Below, piece by piece: positions 1 to 9,976 of a DNA stretch of 64,000 nt. Under the pieces are notes generated by a model. The model did not search any database and had not been told where the DNA came from. It saw only the letters and a list, made by a program, of their open reading frames with translations. Within the stretch, counting starts at the first letter, position 1. The number at the start of each line of letters is the position of its first letter. A program made the position numbers and the translations under genes. The stretch is taken from positions 2,294,001 through 2,358,000 of the forward strand of contig JAXQJY010000031.1 in assembly GCA_037042185.1 (NCBI GenBank), read 5' to 3'. This stretch comes from Sordariomycetes sp. S80-01Y (taxonomy: Eukaryota > Ascomycota > Sordariomycetes).

Positions 1-774
1 CGCGTTAGCATCTCAATCTGTTTCACCAACATGCCTCCAGGGACAGACCGACGCACGGTGCTGAGGCCCACCGGCGAAATAGGGGCAATCTCCACTGCAT
101 CTCACTGCAAATCAACTCTGCGTCGGGCCCTTCTGGACCCCCCGAGGCCTCTCGTCAAGCCCTCAATTGCATGCCAAGTTCGTGTTGCCCAGAGCCTAGT
201 CACGAGGAGTGGCAAACATGCCAATTCAAGCATCATGGATTTCGATTTCTACCTCTTCTTCTACGTCTAAAGACAGCTCGAGCCAAGAGCCCCAAGAGCC
301 CGCCCAGAGGCCATTACGCGTTGCGCCTCCTCCCAGAGAGACTCCCTGCTTGGCTCAAACCGGGAGATTTGCTATGACGGTACGGGACATTGTGACGGTC
401 CGCCGATCAGCGTCTCAGCAGGACGGAGGATGGAGTTTCTGGCTCGCTCGCGACGCCTCTCTGCCAGTCGTTGCTCGCAGCCCGCCAGGATCTCTCTGAG
501 GATTCTCCAGAGCCGGTGCACCGCCGCAGACAAGCTTTTTCCCTCCATTCTTGGCTCTCAACGATCGTCGGTCTCGTCTTGCGTGCAGACGCTGTCGTGT
601 TGATCGGACGCGCAAGCACGGCGCTTCCCCTCGCCGAGAGCTTACGCCTCGTTCAATCGGCTGCACGTGGTCTTGGGAGAGTCTTTCTTGCGCTCGTCTC
701 AGGTCCGTCGCGCGCATTGTCGGGATGAGTAGTGTGAAACAGCCTTGAGTCCATGCCTGAATCATCGGCTCCCT
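1..774. other. Left-edge stretch with no supported gene
   Basis: Several short frames are open on both strands, but none has a recognisable motif, a convincing start context or splice-linked partners. Nothing here looks like the end of a gene running in from the left. Confidence 0.5.
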
Positions 775-924
775 TCACTTGCCAACCAGCTTGTAGTAGA
801 CGCTGCCGACGCCGTAGAGGACCTTATCCCAGGCATCGTGCGTCTTCTTGGCGATGCCGCCGTCGCGTTGGCGCTTGTCCTCGACCGAGTGGTAGTGCCC
901 GTCGTGGTATTCGTATCCAGGCAT
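775..924 (-). CDS. Small 49-residue uncharacterised protein
   Basis: An uninterrupted minus-strand frame runs from ATG at 924 to TGA at 775-777 and encodes 49 residues. The protein is hydrophilic and aromatic. It begins MPGYEYHDGHYHSVEDK and ends in a Tyr- and Gly-rich tail, WDKVLYGVGSVYYKLVGK. The start context is good (GCGACC before ATG). Codon choice favours G/C in third position, as in the larger genes nearby, which is unlike chance frames. There is no signal peptide or membrane segment. I do not recognise the family. It could also be the last exon of a larger gene, although the strong ATG context argues for a self-contained small protein. Confidence 0.5.
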   Translation of the reverse strand: MPGYEYHDGHYHSVEDKRQRDGGIAKKTHDAWDKVLYGVGSVYYKLVGK

Positions 925-1475
925 GGTCGCTAGCGTTGCTCGTATTGTTTTTGGGTCGAGTAGTAATATTTTGGGGTGCGCCGGTTCGCGTTCAATTGTT
1001 GAGCACTGTCCAGTTAAGGATAGAGTTTAACTCGCTGAAGCTGCCACACGGCGTCTTAAGCTTAAATAGAGTCAATGTGGCCCACGAGGCAATCGCGGTT
1101 TGCCTTTGGGTGTGCCAGTGGCGGAGGCGCTGCTGATCATCGGGCTTAGACGCCCGGAGGGCGGTGCAGCTGCCACTGCCAGGGCGCCTGTGACCTGACG
1201 GCCGCCCCACTTCTCCGTGCGCCACCCGGAGCAAACTGCCGGGCAGGTCGCGTTTTCAACTCTCATGACTTCGCTGATCAGTAGTTCAGTAAAGATATGA
1301 TGGTAATGATGATGTCGACATTGATTCATCTCTTGCGACTGCGGGTGAAGCTGGAGGCTGGTTGAGGTCATCTTCTCATTCATGTCGTGGCTAACAGTAC
1401 CAAGCGCCCAAGGGGTATCTCGAAAAGCATGTCTATCGATACAAGCAGAAACAAATAAGAGGCAAGACTGCCGCC
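925..1475. other. Intergenic, no gene seen
   Basis: This 551-bp stretch separates two minus-strand genes. It should hold the promoter of the small protein and the 3' end of the kinase-like gene. No further coding signal was seen. Confidence 0.5.
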
Positions 1476-2828
1476 TCACGCCGTGCCAGCGGCGCATGAC
1501 TGTTTTGGGACGCCCAGCAGCGGCACCAGTCCCCAGATGCGTGCCACCGTCTCGCTGGCGCTGACCTTGATGGCCTCCCTGGTCGCCTTGGACAGCAACC
1601 ACCTGTCGCCCCAGATCAGACGGGTCGTGAGCGTGGAAAGGCCAGCTGGCTTCCGGTCCGTCGTCTGAACGGCTTCGCTGCTGGGAGCCAACTCCGCGAC
1701 TGACCTGTAGCGTGTTGTCGACGCAGTGGGAACTGCGCCTGATCGGATCTCGTCGGACACGGACCAGAAGAGGCGGCTCCAGGGCTCGGAGCCTTCAAAG
1801 AACTCGCGGTCAAACTTGTCCGTGTCGGCGACGGCTCGACGGAGGAACTCCATGTAGACTTTGAGCAGTCGGAAGACGTCGTTCGATCGGCAATCCTGCA
1901 CATTGTGCCTGAGCCTCAGCCAAAGGACGGACGAGTGGTACGGGTGCGCTCTGTGGCGCGCGTTCCCTAGGTCGCCCAACATCCAGTGCGTCGTCTCGTT
2001 GGGATGCAGTTTTTCGTCGGCACCCGCATTCTTTGAGCCCAAGAAGATGTTGTCGATCTTCAAGTCGTCGTGGCAGAGGTCGTAGCTCGAGTGCATCCGG
2101 TCCAGCGCCAGCAGTATGCTCTCCATAGACGGCCGAAACACCGTGTCCAGCTCGCGGGCCGTGTACGCATTCTCGTCCGCCCGGAGCCTCTCGCTCAGCC
2201 CCTCGGCATCGCCATTCCGCAAAAGCGGCGTGACGAAGTGCCACTGCGGCGGCGTCTCTCCGATGGGCGGTGAGAGAAAGTAGTCCGTGACCGGCACAAA
2301 GGCGGCGTCCGCCGAGTCGACCTCACCCTCAGACACGCCGCCCAAGACCACGGATGCCGAGATTTCTGTCGGCCATCGCAGTTCCGGGACCCAGCCCGGA
2401 ATGCAGTTTCGGAAGGGCGCAACATGCTGCTTGTAGACCTTGATCACGTTGTCGCCGTACTTGTAGGTGTCACCCTCCCAACCTCCGCCCAATCTCGACC
2501 ACTCGTGCTTATATGACAGCACCTTCCGCCTCGAATACGGCTCGTCCACTGACCGACCATCCAACGAGTCGTAATCTGCCCATTGCCAGCGCGGACTGGC
2601 CAGAGCTGCCTGCTCGTCTGGTGTGAGGCGTGGGAAGTCCGTCGGCAGGTACTTGACGAGCAGAGCGTGTCGATAGACGTGGAAGCGGTCGTTGAAGTGG
2701 AACGCGCCTACGATGAAGGCGAGCAGGAGAACCACCCGCAGCCACCTGGTGCTACGTGCTGACGCGCGCAGCATGAGAGGTCGTTTCCGCCATCGAAGCG
2801 AGATGGGCGGGTCTGGGTGCTTGATCAT
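1476..2828 (-). CDS. Membrane-anchored protein-kinase-like protein
   Basis: This intronless 450-residue protein starts at ATG 2828. A basic N-terminus is followed by one hydrophobic segment at about residues 30-48 (WLRVVLLLAFIVGAFHF), suggesting a type II anchor with the catalytic domain on the far side of a membrane. The kinase fold shows as a Gly-rich stretch near residue 113 (LGGGWEGDTYKYG), a following VIKVYK that could supply the ATP-binding lysine, a catalytic loop H253-D-D-L-K-I-D-N260, and D286 in a DLG triplet replacing the usual DFG. The residues needed for phosphotransfer are therefore present, and activity is plausible. The 450-residue length fits one kinase domain plus flanks. 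Substrate and pathway are unknown. A small-molecule kinase of the same fold cannot be excluded. Confidence 0.75.
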   Translation of the reverse strand: MIKHPDPPISLRWRKRPLMLRASARSTRWLRVVLLLAFIVGAFHFNDRFHVYRHALLVKYLPTDFPRLTPDEQAALASPRWQWADYDSLDGRSVDEPYSRRKVLSYKHEWSRLGGGWEGDTYKYGDNVIKVYKQHVAPFRNCIPGWVPELRWPTEISASVVLGGVSEGEVDSADAAFVPVTDYFLSPPIGETPPQWHFVTPLLRNGDAEGLSERLRADENAYTARELDTVFRPSMESILLALDRMHSSYDLCHDDLKIDNIFLGSKNAGADEKLHPNETTHWMLGDLGNARHRAHPYHSSVLWLRLRHNVQDCRSNDVFRLLKVYMEFLRRAVADTDKFDREFFEGSEPWSRLFWSVSDEIRSGAVPTASTTRYRSVAELAPSSEAVQTTDRKPAGLSTLTTRLIWGDRWLLSKATREAIKVSASETVARIWGLVPLLGVPKQSCAAGTA

Positions 2829-4101
2829 GGCGCCGCACGTCGTCGTCGTGTTAGGGATATCACTGATGGGAGGCTGGCGACGATGCCACGGTTAGACGAC
2901 GCCATCTGGACAGAGCGGCGCGCCAGCAGCTATTTATTACGTCTGTCGGTCAAGCTGAGGCGACGCGCACAAGGCAAAAGCCAGGCCAAGCCAGGGCAAG
3001 GGCGGCCGTCATACATTGTCTTGGTGGTCTTGGCTGGGACCAGTCCGTGCCTTGGTTTGCCCGTAGCTTCCGGGTCTTGGGTGCCATCCGGTGCTAGTCA
3101 GTGCCAGTCAGTCAGTGCCAGCAAGGCAGCCCGAGTGGCTTGAGCCGCGCTATTTGGGGTCCGCGTGCCGAGCCAGCGGCATTCGCCAAAAGCGGCCGTC
3201 TTGGCGGCGGCTGTGGTGCATCGCGAACCTTTCTCAGGGGGCGCAAAGAACGCGATGAGCCGGGGTCGATTGGACGGCATTCATCTGGTCGCGTGTGGCT
3301 TCGCTGGCACAGTCTGGCGGTGTCAGCTCAGCTTGTTTTCGTCTTGGCGGCGACGAGGCGTTCTGCCACTTTGAGAAGCAGTGCCGTTCATGTGGGAAAC
3401 ATGACGAAACGATTCACGTCTCGTTGACGGAATGCAACTGGGAAAACTGTAAAAGCCACAGTCTTGGCGCCTACTTTTTCTGTCCTATATGTGCCATTTT
3501 GCCGAGCTAAGAGAGCTAGAGGGCGAGGACTGCTACCCTGGATCGGCCTACCTTTCGATGTCTCAATGTGGCCACCTCGTGCTGCCTCGGGTCAGCCCAC
3601 AACCTCTAAATCTCACCTCAGTCGCGTGCCTCTCCAGCTGAGGTATGCTCCATGTCAGCCGTTCGGATGCCCGGTACTTTGCGTTGGACAATCGGTGATG
3701 TGTGGACACTTGCCCGAGGTTGTGTGGAGCGTGTTAACGACCGTGCCTAAAAGACTCCCCGACAATATTTTCGCTTGATTAATTAATAAGCCGTTTCCTC
3801 AAAGCAAAGCCGATATTGCGCTCAAGTCTGTCATGTCTGACTGCGTTACCTCGCACTCTCCAGCTGCGTGGACAGCGCCTCGTTGAAGGCGATTCACGTC
3901 ATCAAAAATATCTGGCAACATGTTACGCGTACATTGCCAGCCCTATGGCGTTACCTTAAGCAAAGCACTGCTGGACCACAAACGAGAAGACTGAGTATTT
4001 TCATGCGATAGTTCGTAGCTCATGGTTCATTCATGTAAAATGCCATCATACAGATCCGATTCAACTCCTGTCATACCAGCGAATGATCCCAACGCCGTCG
4101 C
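2829..4101. other. Intergenic, kinase-like gene upstream region
   Basis: About 1.27 kb without a supported gene. It contains an imperfect TCAGTGCCAG repeat near 3097-3123 and several chance frames without motifs. Confidence 0.5.
3097..3123. repeat. Short imperfect tandem repeat
   Basis: The unit GTCAGTGCCA recurs almost exactly, with an extra GTCA inserted. It is a minor simple repeat upstream of the kinase-like gene. Confidence 0.5.
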
Positions 4102-4725
4102 TTAGGAAGAAGTCTCGCGGTTCAGAGCATCATACTTGGTCTGGTTGCTCACGCCACCATCCTTGGGCTGGCCGGCCGTCGTCCTCTGCTCGTTCGTCTC
4201 CTGGAACTGCATTTCAGCTCTCCTCGAGGGATCGTCCTTGCTTCCGGGCTCTGCGGCCAGCGCAGCCTTCAGCCCGTCCCTGGTGCCGGCATCATCGAAA
4301 CCCTCGGTGATGTTCTTTCCGTGAGGCCCGCTCTCAGAGGCATACTGAGGAGCGATGTACGTCGGCGCAGCACCGGCGTTGCTCTTGGCGGTCTGTGCGA
4401 AGTCACCCTTGCCGGTGGCCTGGTCGTAGGACGCAGCGTTGCCGGAAGTGGTGTCGTTGGCGGCGCTGCGCTCGGTGGTGTTGCTAGCAGAGCCGAGAGT
4501 GGTGGCAACGTTTCCAGAGGGCTGGTTCTCGCCGTGGATGCCGACGTTGGAGGAGAAGGCGGAGGACTCCGCGGCGAGGGAGCCCGAGGGGACTGAGCCG
4601 GCGGGCTCGTTCTTGATGGGGGCGTTCTGGCCGAGATCGACCTGAAGTGGTCAGTGTCATGATGAGGGCGAGGAGTGAGAACAAGAGCTTACCTTCTGGC
4701 CTTCACTGGGAGCCTTGGGAGCCAT
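4102..4725 (-). CDS. Hydrophilic, probably disordered stress-type protein
   Basis: Two exons (4725-4693 and 4641-4102) flank a 51-bp GTAAGC..CAG intron and give 190 residues. Exon 1 encodes only MAPKAPSEGQK; the second exon reads in phase to TAA at 4102-4104. The composition is dominated by Ala, Gly, Ser, Thr, Asn and charged residues, with almost no bulky hydrophobics, no signal peptide and no membrane segment. The C-terminal third contains a more conserved-looking stretch (GFDDAGTRDGLKAALAAEPG, then DDPSRRAEMQFQETNEQR). Such proteins in filamentous fungi are often abundant, LEA-like or stress- and conidiation-associated. That role is inference from composition only. I cannot assign a named family. 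Confidence 0.75.
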
Positions 4726-5668
4726 GTTGGGTAGATGTGTGGCGCGGTGCGGTGTGGTTGGTAGGTGTTGTTTGTGTGAATTGGGTATGCGGACGGGTTA
4801 TGGTTCGACAATGGCGGTTGACAATGATGATGAAGAGGTCGAGGACAGTGAGGAACCGCGATCAGAACTGATATACCCCTCCATGAGCTCATCAAGACAG
4901 TATCGAGATGACATCATGGCGGCTTCACTGTTCAGAGCTGGCAGCTGCCACGATGATGCAAGTGGAACCCAGATTGCCGTCCCGCCTGCTATACTCAGAC
5001 TCAGACCTACAGCCCAATTCCAGCGGTCCTGCAGTCCATTTCAGCGCAGAGCCACTGCAGCGCCGCTACACGCACCTAAACCGCCGGAGCAGAACGTCCT
5101 TGGAGGCAACGGCTTTCCCCACTGGGACCCTTAACCAAGCGAGCACGACCGCTTTCTATTTCCAAACTCTTCTTTTCATTATGGACCTTATGGGGAATGA
5201 TATCATTGCCTCGACAGATTCTCACGATCCTCGCCAGACGAGTTTGAGTTTTCGCTTTGCGTCAGCGCCCTGTTGCGACAGCGGCGCCGTTGGCACAGCC
5301 TATGACGAAATGGTGATCTCGATCGCAGCCAACGAAGCCGCTGCTCACATCAGGTTGTGTCTCACCAATAGCTCCCATCGAGCCTCAATTGTCGCAATTG
5401 AACCGAGATGGGAACAATTATCTACGGTGCTATGGTTGGTACCTTGCATTAGCTCTCAATGAACCGAGTGGTTGCCAAACGTCTTTCTCCTGATATACTC
5501 GAACCGGGTCCCTTGACCCCTATAGTTGATGCGGTACACGATACACGCCAAGAAACGCCAAACGCCATGCTCAGAGAACTGCAAACCAATATGAATCCTT
5601 GAACACCAGCTCAGAAATGCCGAGTACCAATACTAATCCCTCACACCCCACAGCTGATCGAGAGTTCC
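4726..5668. other. Intergenic, no gene supported
   Basis: This 943-bp stretch separates two minus-strand genes. A 184-codon plus-strand ATG frame (4908-5462) exists but has no family motif and an unconvincing composition. Confidence 0.45.
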
Positions 5669-7396
5669 TCACATCGCAGCCTCCTCGTCCTCCGCTGTCA
5701 CGCCCTTGACGTTGGTGGGCACGTACTGGCTTCGGATGCGGATCTCCTTGCCGTACTTCCAGAACACGAAGGGTATCACGGCGAGCACGCACGCAACAGC
5801 CCCGATCAGGCTTCCGCCGCCTCCAACGCCCAGCTTGCTGAACATCTGGGTTGTGAACAGGGGCGCCGCGGCACCCCCCGCTGAGCGGGCGAACGTGTTG
5901 ACCGCGACCGCAGACGCCGTGAGCGGACCGTAAGTGTCGACGATGTAGTTGATGTAGGCGATGAAGATGAGCATCAGAGATGTCGCCAGGAAGGTACCGG
6001 CAATGGTAGGGATGATCCAGTGAATTGAGCTAGGAACCAGATGTCAGTAAAGGGTCGGCAATATAAGCGGCGTGAAAACCTACTTGAAGTTGCCAGTCCA
6101 GGTAAAGATGAACATGAAGACGGCGAAGCCAATACCTCCAGGCATCGCCATAATCATGCGATCCTCGGGCTGGAGCTTCCGGCCCTTGGCCATATCCTTC
6201 TTCCTCCGGCGAGTGTCGACAAAGATCAGGCCCGCGCCGATCAAGGCGCCAACCACCGTGCCGAGCAGGGGCAGCTGTCCGACTCCGGCGTTCCAGCCGC
6301 GCATCTGTTGAAAGACGATCGGGTAGATGGTGAAGAGCATATACTGCAGCGTGTAGACGACACACATATACACCGCGCAGCACAGCGTGATGAGATCCGT
6401 GAGGAGGAACCAGGGCCTCGTGAGCGCATCCCGGTACAGCTCGAAGAGGCTCTGCTCGCCCACCTCAGATGGTGCGCGAATACTCTCATCCCCAGACGCT
6501 TCTCTCAATCGCTGGGCCTTGTTTGCCAGGATCGTAGGCGCATGGGTCTCGGGGATGGTGAACATAAGCAAGGTTGCGGGTGCGCCGAGCCACAAGACAA
6601 AGAAAAACGCCCACTGCCAGCCGAGGTGAAGTTCGAAGAAGCCAGCAATGATGGGCCCTAAGGACGGGCCGATCCAGATTGCAGCCCCAAAGATTGCGAT
6701 GGCGTTGCCGCGCTCCGAGTCGTCCCAGAGATCGGACAGGACGCCGGGCGCGTTCGAAAGAGAGGCTGACACCGACATGCCAGCCAGGAAGCGAGCCGCC
6801 AGCAGCGCGCCAAAGTTGGGCGGCCAGGCGGCCAGGAAGTTGAAGGCCATATACAGGAGGAAGGTCGCATATAGAATCCAGCGTCGTCCGAAGTGCTCGC
6901 TCAACGGAGCAAAGATAAAGGGTCCTCCACAGTAGCCCAGCACGAACAGGGTGATGGTCAAGTTGGCAACCACCTCGGACACGCCAAACTCCTTGCTCAG
7001 CGAGGGCAGACATCCTGAAGGCACGCTGCTCGCCAGCACCCCGTTCAGGACTATGAAGACAGATACCAAGGTGAGGTACCACCGTCTCGCCGGCGACCAG
7101 TTGCGAGGATTCTCGACGTCTTCGGTGCCGAAGTCGAGATAGCCATGCTCGTCGTAGGTTGGGGCATGGCGAGCGATGTCGTTGCAGCGGTAAGGCTTCG
7201 CAGCCGCCGCGGAGAGTTTTCTGTCCATGATGGGTCGGGGACAAGGGGAGGGATTTGGGAAAGGCGAGAGAAGGGGTGTGTGTTCTGAGTGTTGCTGCTC
7301 GTGGATCTGGGGGCTTTTGCCGTTCACGACGGTGGCTGCCTTTATAGCAGTGTCCATGGCAGTCTCCTGCGCCTGGTCGATGCGACGTGAAAACAT
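5669..7396 (-). CDS. MFS drug/polyamine-type transporter (DHA1 family)
   Basis: Two exons (7396-6084 and 6029-5669) separated by a 54-bp GTAGGT..CCTAG intron encode 557 residues. This is a 12-helix major facilitator of the DHA1 class, proton antiporters exporting drugs, polyamines or metabolites at the plasma membrane. The class-typical entry motif PRNWSPARRWYLT precedes TM1, and the cytoplasmic loop between TM2 and TM3 carries the MFS signature as PLSEHFGRRW. The antiporter region shows GPSLGPIIAGFF in TM5. Helices 7-12 follow a charged central loop (HAPTILANKAQRLREASGD). The N-terminal tail of about 90 residues is cytoplasmic and variable. An ATG farther inside (MDTAIKAATV) is an alternative start. 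A perfect TGACGTCA site lies 142 bp upstream. The substrate cannot be read from sequence. Confidence 0.92.
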
Positions 7397-7537
7397 GTTG
7401 ACGGGGCTAGCGTTGGGGCCAGGGAACGCCGCTGCCGTTCGTTCCAGAAATCGGTGATATCTGAAGACGAATTGGTGGGAGGAACGAAGCTATTCAGAGT
7501 TTTGGGCAGTCATAAAGCTCCATCAAACAATGTGGTT

Positions 7538-7545
7538 TGACGTCA
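7538..7545. promoter_or_regulatory. CRE/ATF-type palindrome upstream of MFS gene
   Basis: A perfect TGACGTCA octamer lies 142 bp upstream of the MFS start codon. This is the consensus of ATF/CREB-type bZIP factors, which in fungi include stress regulators. Function is inferred from match and position only. Confidence 0.4.
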
Positions 7546-9382
7546 CCAAGGACCAGAATCTCCGTTTGGTCGCAAACACAGCGAGGAAAGAATGCCGGGG
7601 GACGAAGATCTCAAAATAGAGTCCAGGAGAAGGAGTTTAAAATGCTCTCCCCATCGGCTGACGGAGACTTGAGCTGAGAAAATTCAAGCAATTACGCGGC
7701 GGACCTGCGTCCGGGTGAGTTGAGATAAGGCTCGATTTAGCGGTGCTTTGTTGATCCACGGAGGTGAGGTCCGTACGACTTTCGTGGTTGGAAGTTTCGG
7801 TTCCACCTGCGCTGCCCCTGCGACAGCAGAGCCGCCGTGGGTGGGAGTTAATGTCGGTCAGTCCTGAGGCTCAGTCGGAGATTAACGTCCTGGTCGACGC
7901 CTCCCTAGTATGCACCTGGATTGCCTATTTCAATCTTTGGGCGTCTGTGATTGGCCGACGCCCGTTGCGACCGTCCAGCGACACCACACCTAATAATGAC
8001 GAGAACATGTTCGCTGAAGGTTGATGCCTCTTGCTAGCAAATTGTCAAAGTACCCCAAAGCCGGAAGTCTTTGGGTCCACCCGGAAATCCGGGGGAGAGT
8101 AGACTGTGTGCCCCTGATCCGGTACAGAGTCTGCCTGAGGGGTGTGGGTTGGATCAGATTCTGTCAGCACCCCAGGATTAAGGCCGATGCACTCTCAAAT
8201 ACCAAGGAAGTTTCTCAATATCGATTTTCATTCGGCGGTAGCTCACTTGTCGGCATTCTTGCAGTCACTCCCAGCTGTCTCACCCCCAGACCGATCGATG
8301 CACAGAAGCCAGGAAGACAAGACCTAAGGCGCCGGGGGAAAAATGTTATCTGACCTCAGGTGCTTGGCCAATATCATCGTAAGACCCTAAGGTTATTTGA
8401 TTCTGCCGTTGAGAGGATTGAGCCACAAGAAAGGACATTCCAGTTGGGCAGAAGGCAGGTTACATGACCGTTTCTGTGCCAAACGAGTGCACAGGTCCCG
8501 AGTTTGAAGGTGCGATTGTTTTTCTCGCAAATCGATGACCTTTCCTCCTCCATGAGTTTCAATCTCAAGGATCTTCTGTTGTGCAATCTGTTGTGCAACG
8601 GGCCTGGGTCAAATCAAACCTGGAGGGTACTCTTCACACTGGATGCGCAACAGTGCCGCCTTGGGGAGATGACCATGACCTTTTCAATTACTTAGGACAA
8701 AGTTATTCTCCATTTCAGAAGCTTAGCACGCTTCTCCACTCATGGTTACTGTCTCGATCTGGTCTGTACAGGTAGCAGCACCGGCCAGCAGCATCAGACA
8801 GAAATCAGATGGAAGGAATCAGATGTGCGAAGCAGTAGCTTCAAAGAGCCATAGATGTATCAGGGTGCCACGCAAACTCAGACTGTACATGAGCAATCAG
8901 TAACTGAAACGATCACATACCACTGCTTCTCTGATTGGTAGCTTTGTGAGGAGTCCCGTGGCCGGAAAGGGAGCAGGTCGGTCTGACGGCCCCGGTCTGA
9001 CGCCCCGCAAGACTCAGATCGGAATAGCTATGCCTTTAAACAACGTACGGTGACTTGGTAATGCACTTACCGCACGTGTGCTCTAGGTGCAACAATCTTC
9101 GCCTACCAGGAGCTGCACGAATAGGCATATATCTTGATGAGTAGTAGCCAATGGTTTTTTGGGTCTTATACTAGCAACCCTCATGCCTGGGTCAGTTCTA
9201 TCCTCACGCACGAAAGCCTTCCAAGTTTAAAGACGTGTCACTCTCATGGAATAAAACTAAACGAAAGGCGAACCACTAGACCGTTTCCTATCAGGTCAAC
9301 TATAATTTCTGGCCTGTTGCGACTATCAGAGTCACAAGGTGCAGGGTAGTCCAGTCCCAGGAAGACTGACGGGGTTGCCCAA

Positions 9383-9390
9383 TGACGTCA
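9383..9390. promoter_or_regulatory. CRE/ATF-type palindrome in ARB1 upstream region
   Basis: A second perfect TGACGTCA octamer lies 587 bp upstream of the ARB1 ATG, in the same divergent intergenic region as the site near the MFS gene. Which gene it would serve is unclear. Confidence 0.3.
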
Positions 9391-9976
9391 GCAGGTCATT
9401 CAAAATTTGGAGGATGTGGTTGGTGGGGCGCAGATTCTGAGCCCAACAGGCGCTTCTTCAGGACCTGGAGTCCTCTCGAACAGGGGTAAAAAAGAAGGAT
9501 TAGGAGTCGCCGAAGCTGCGAGTCAAGGCGCAAAAGTCTATGTGCGGTTGATGCCTGAAACCACCTCAGCTGATGCCTGACTCTGACTGGCTTCGGGAAG
9601 ATGCGAAGATGCGAGGCGAGGGCGCTGAGACAGTGCCAGCGGCTCGCAGTGGCTCACAGTGGCGCGTCGTGGCGCCTTAGTGGCCGCCGCACCAAAATTT
9701 GTTATCAGCGCCCCACCAAGAAAAAATCACCCCGCCTCCGTCACTTTTTGTCTCTGCCTTTGGATTCTGCCAACAACCCTCCCAGAACTCCATCACCACA
9801 TCACCAAATCCAATCCAACAGCCGGACCCGGACAGACGCCATTCTTGACTGAACTGGCGCCACTAAACCCCAGTCCTCCGCGCAATCACCCTCCTTCCAA
9901 CCAGGCGACCGCTCTGCTACGACAGCAACGCCGCTCAACCCTGTAATCCCGCTTAGCACCCCGCCAGACCGCCAAC

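Larger units (their letters stand above)
7397..9976. other. Long divergent intergenic region, no gene seen
   Basis: About 2.6 kb separates the divergent MFS and ARB1 genes. Open frames are short and motif-free. The part next to ARB1 (about 9,700-9,976) is C/T-rich, as is usual for leaders of strongly expressed fungal genes. Two TGACGTCA palindromes are present. Confidence 0.5.

Noticed and set aside
4908-5462. 184-codon plus-strand ATG frame
   Set aside because: No recognisable domain, uneven composition, no splice partner. Kept as intergenic.
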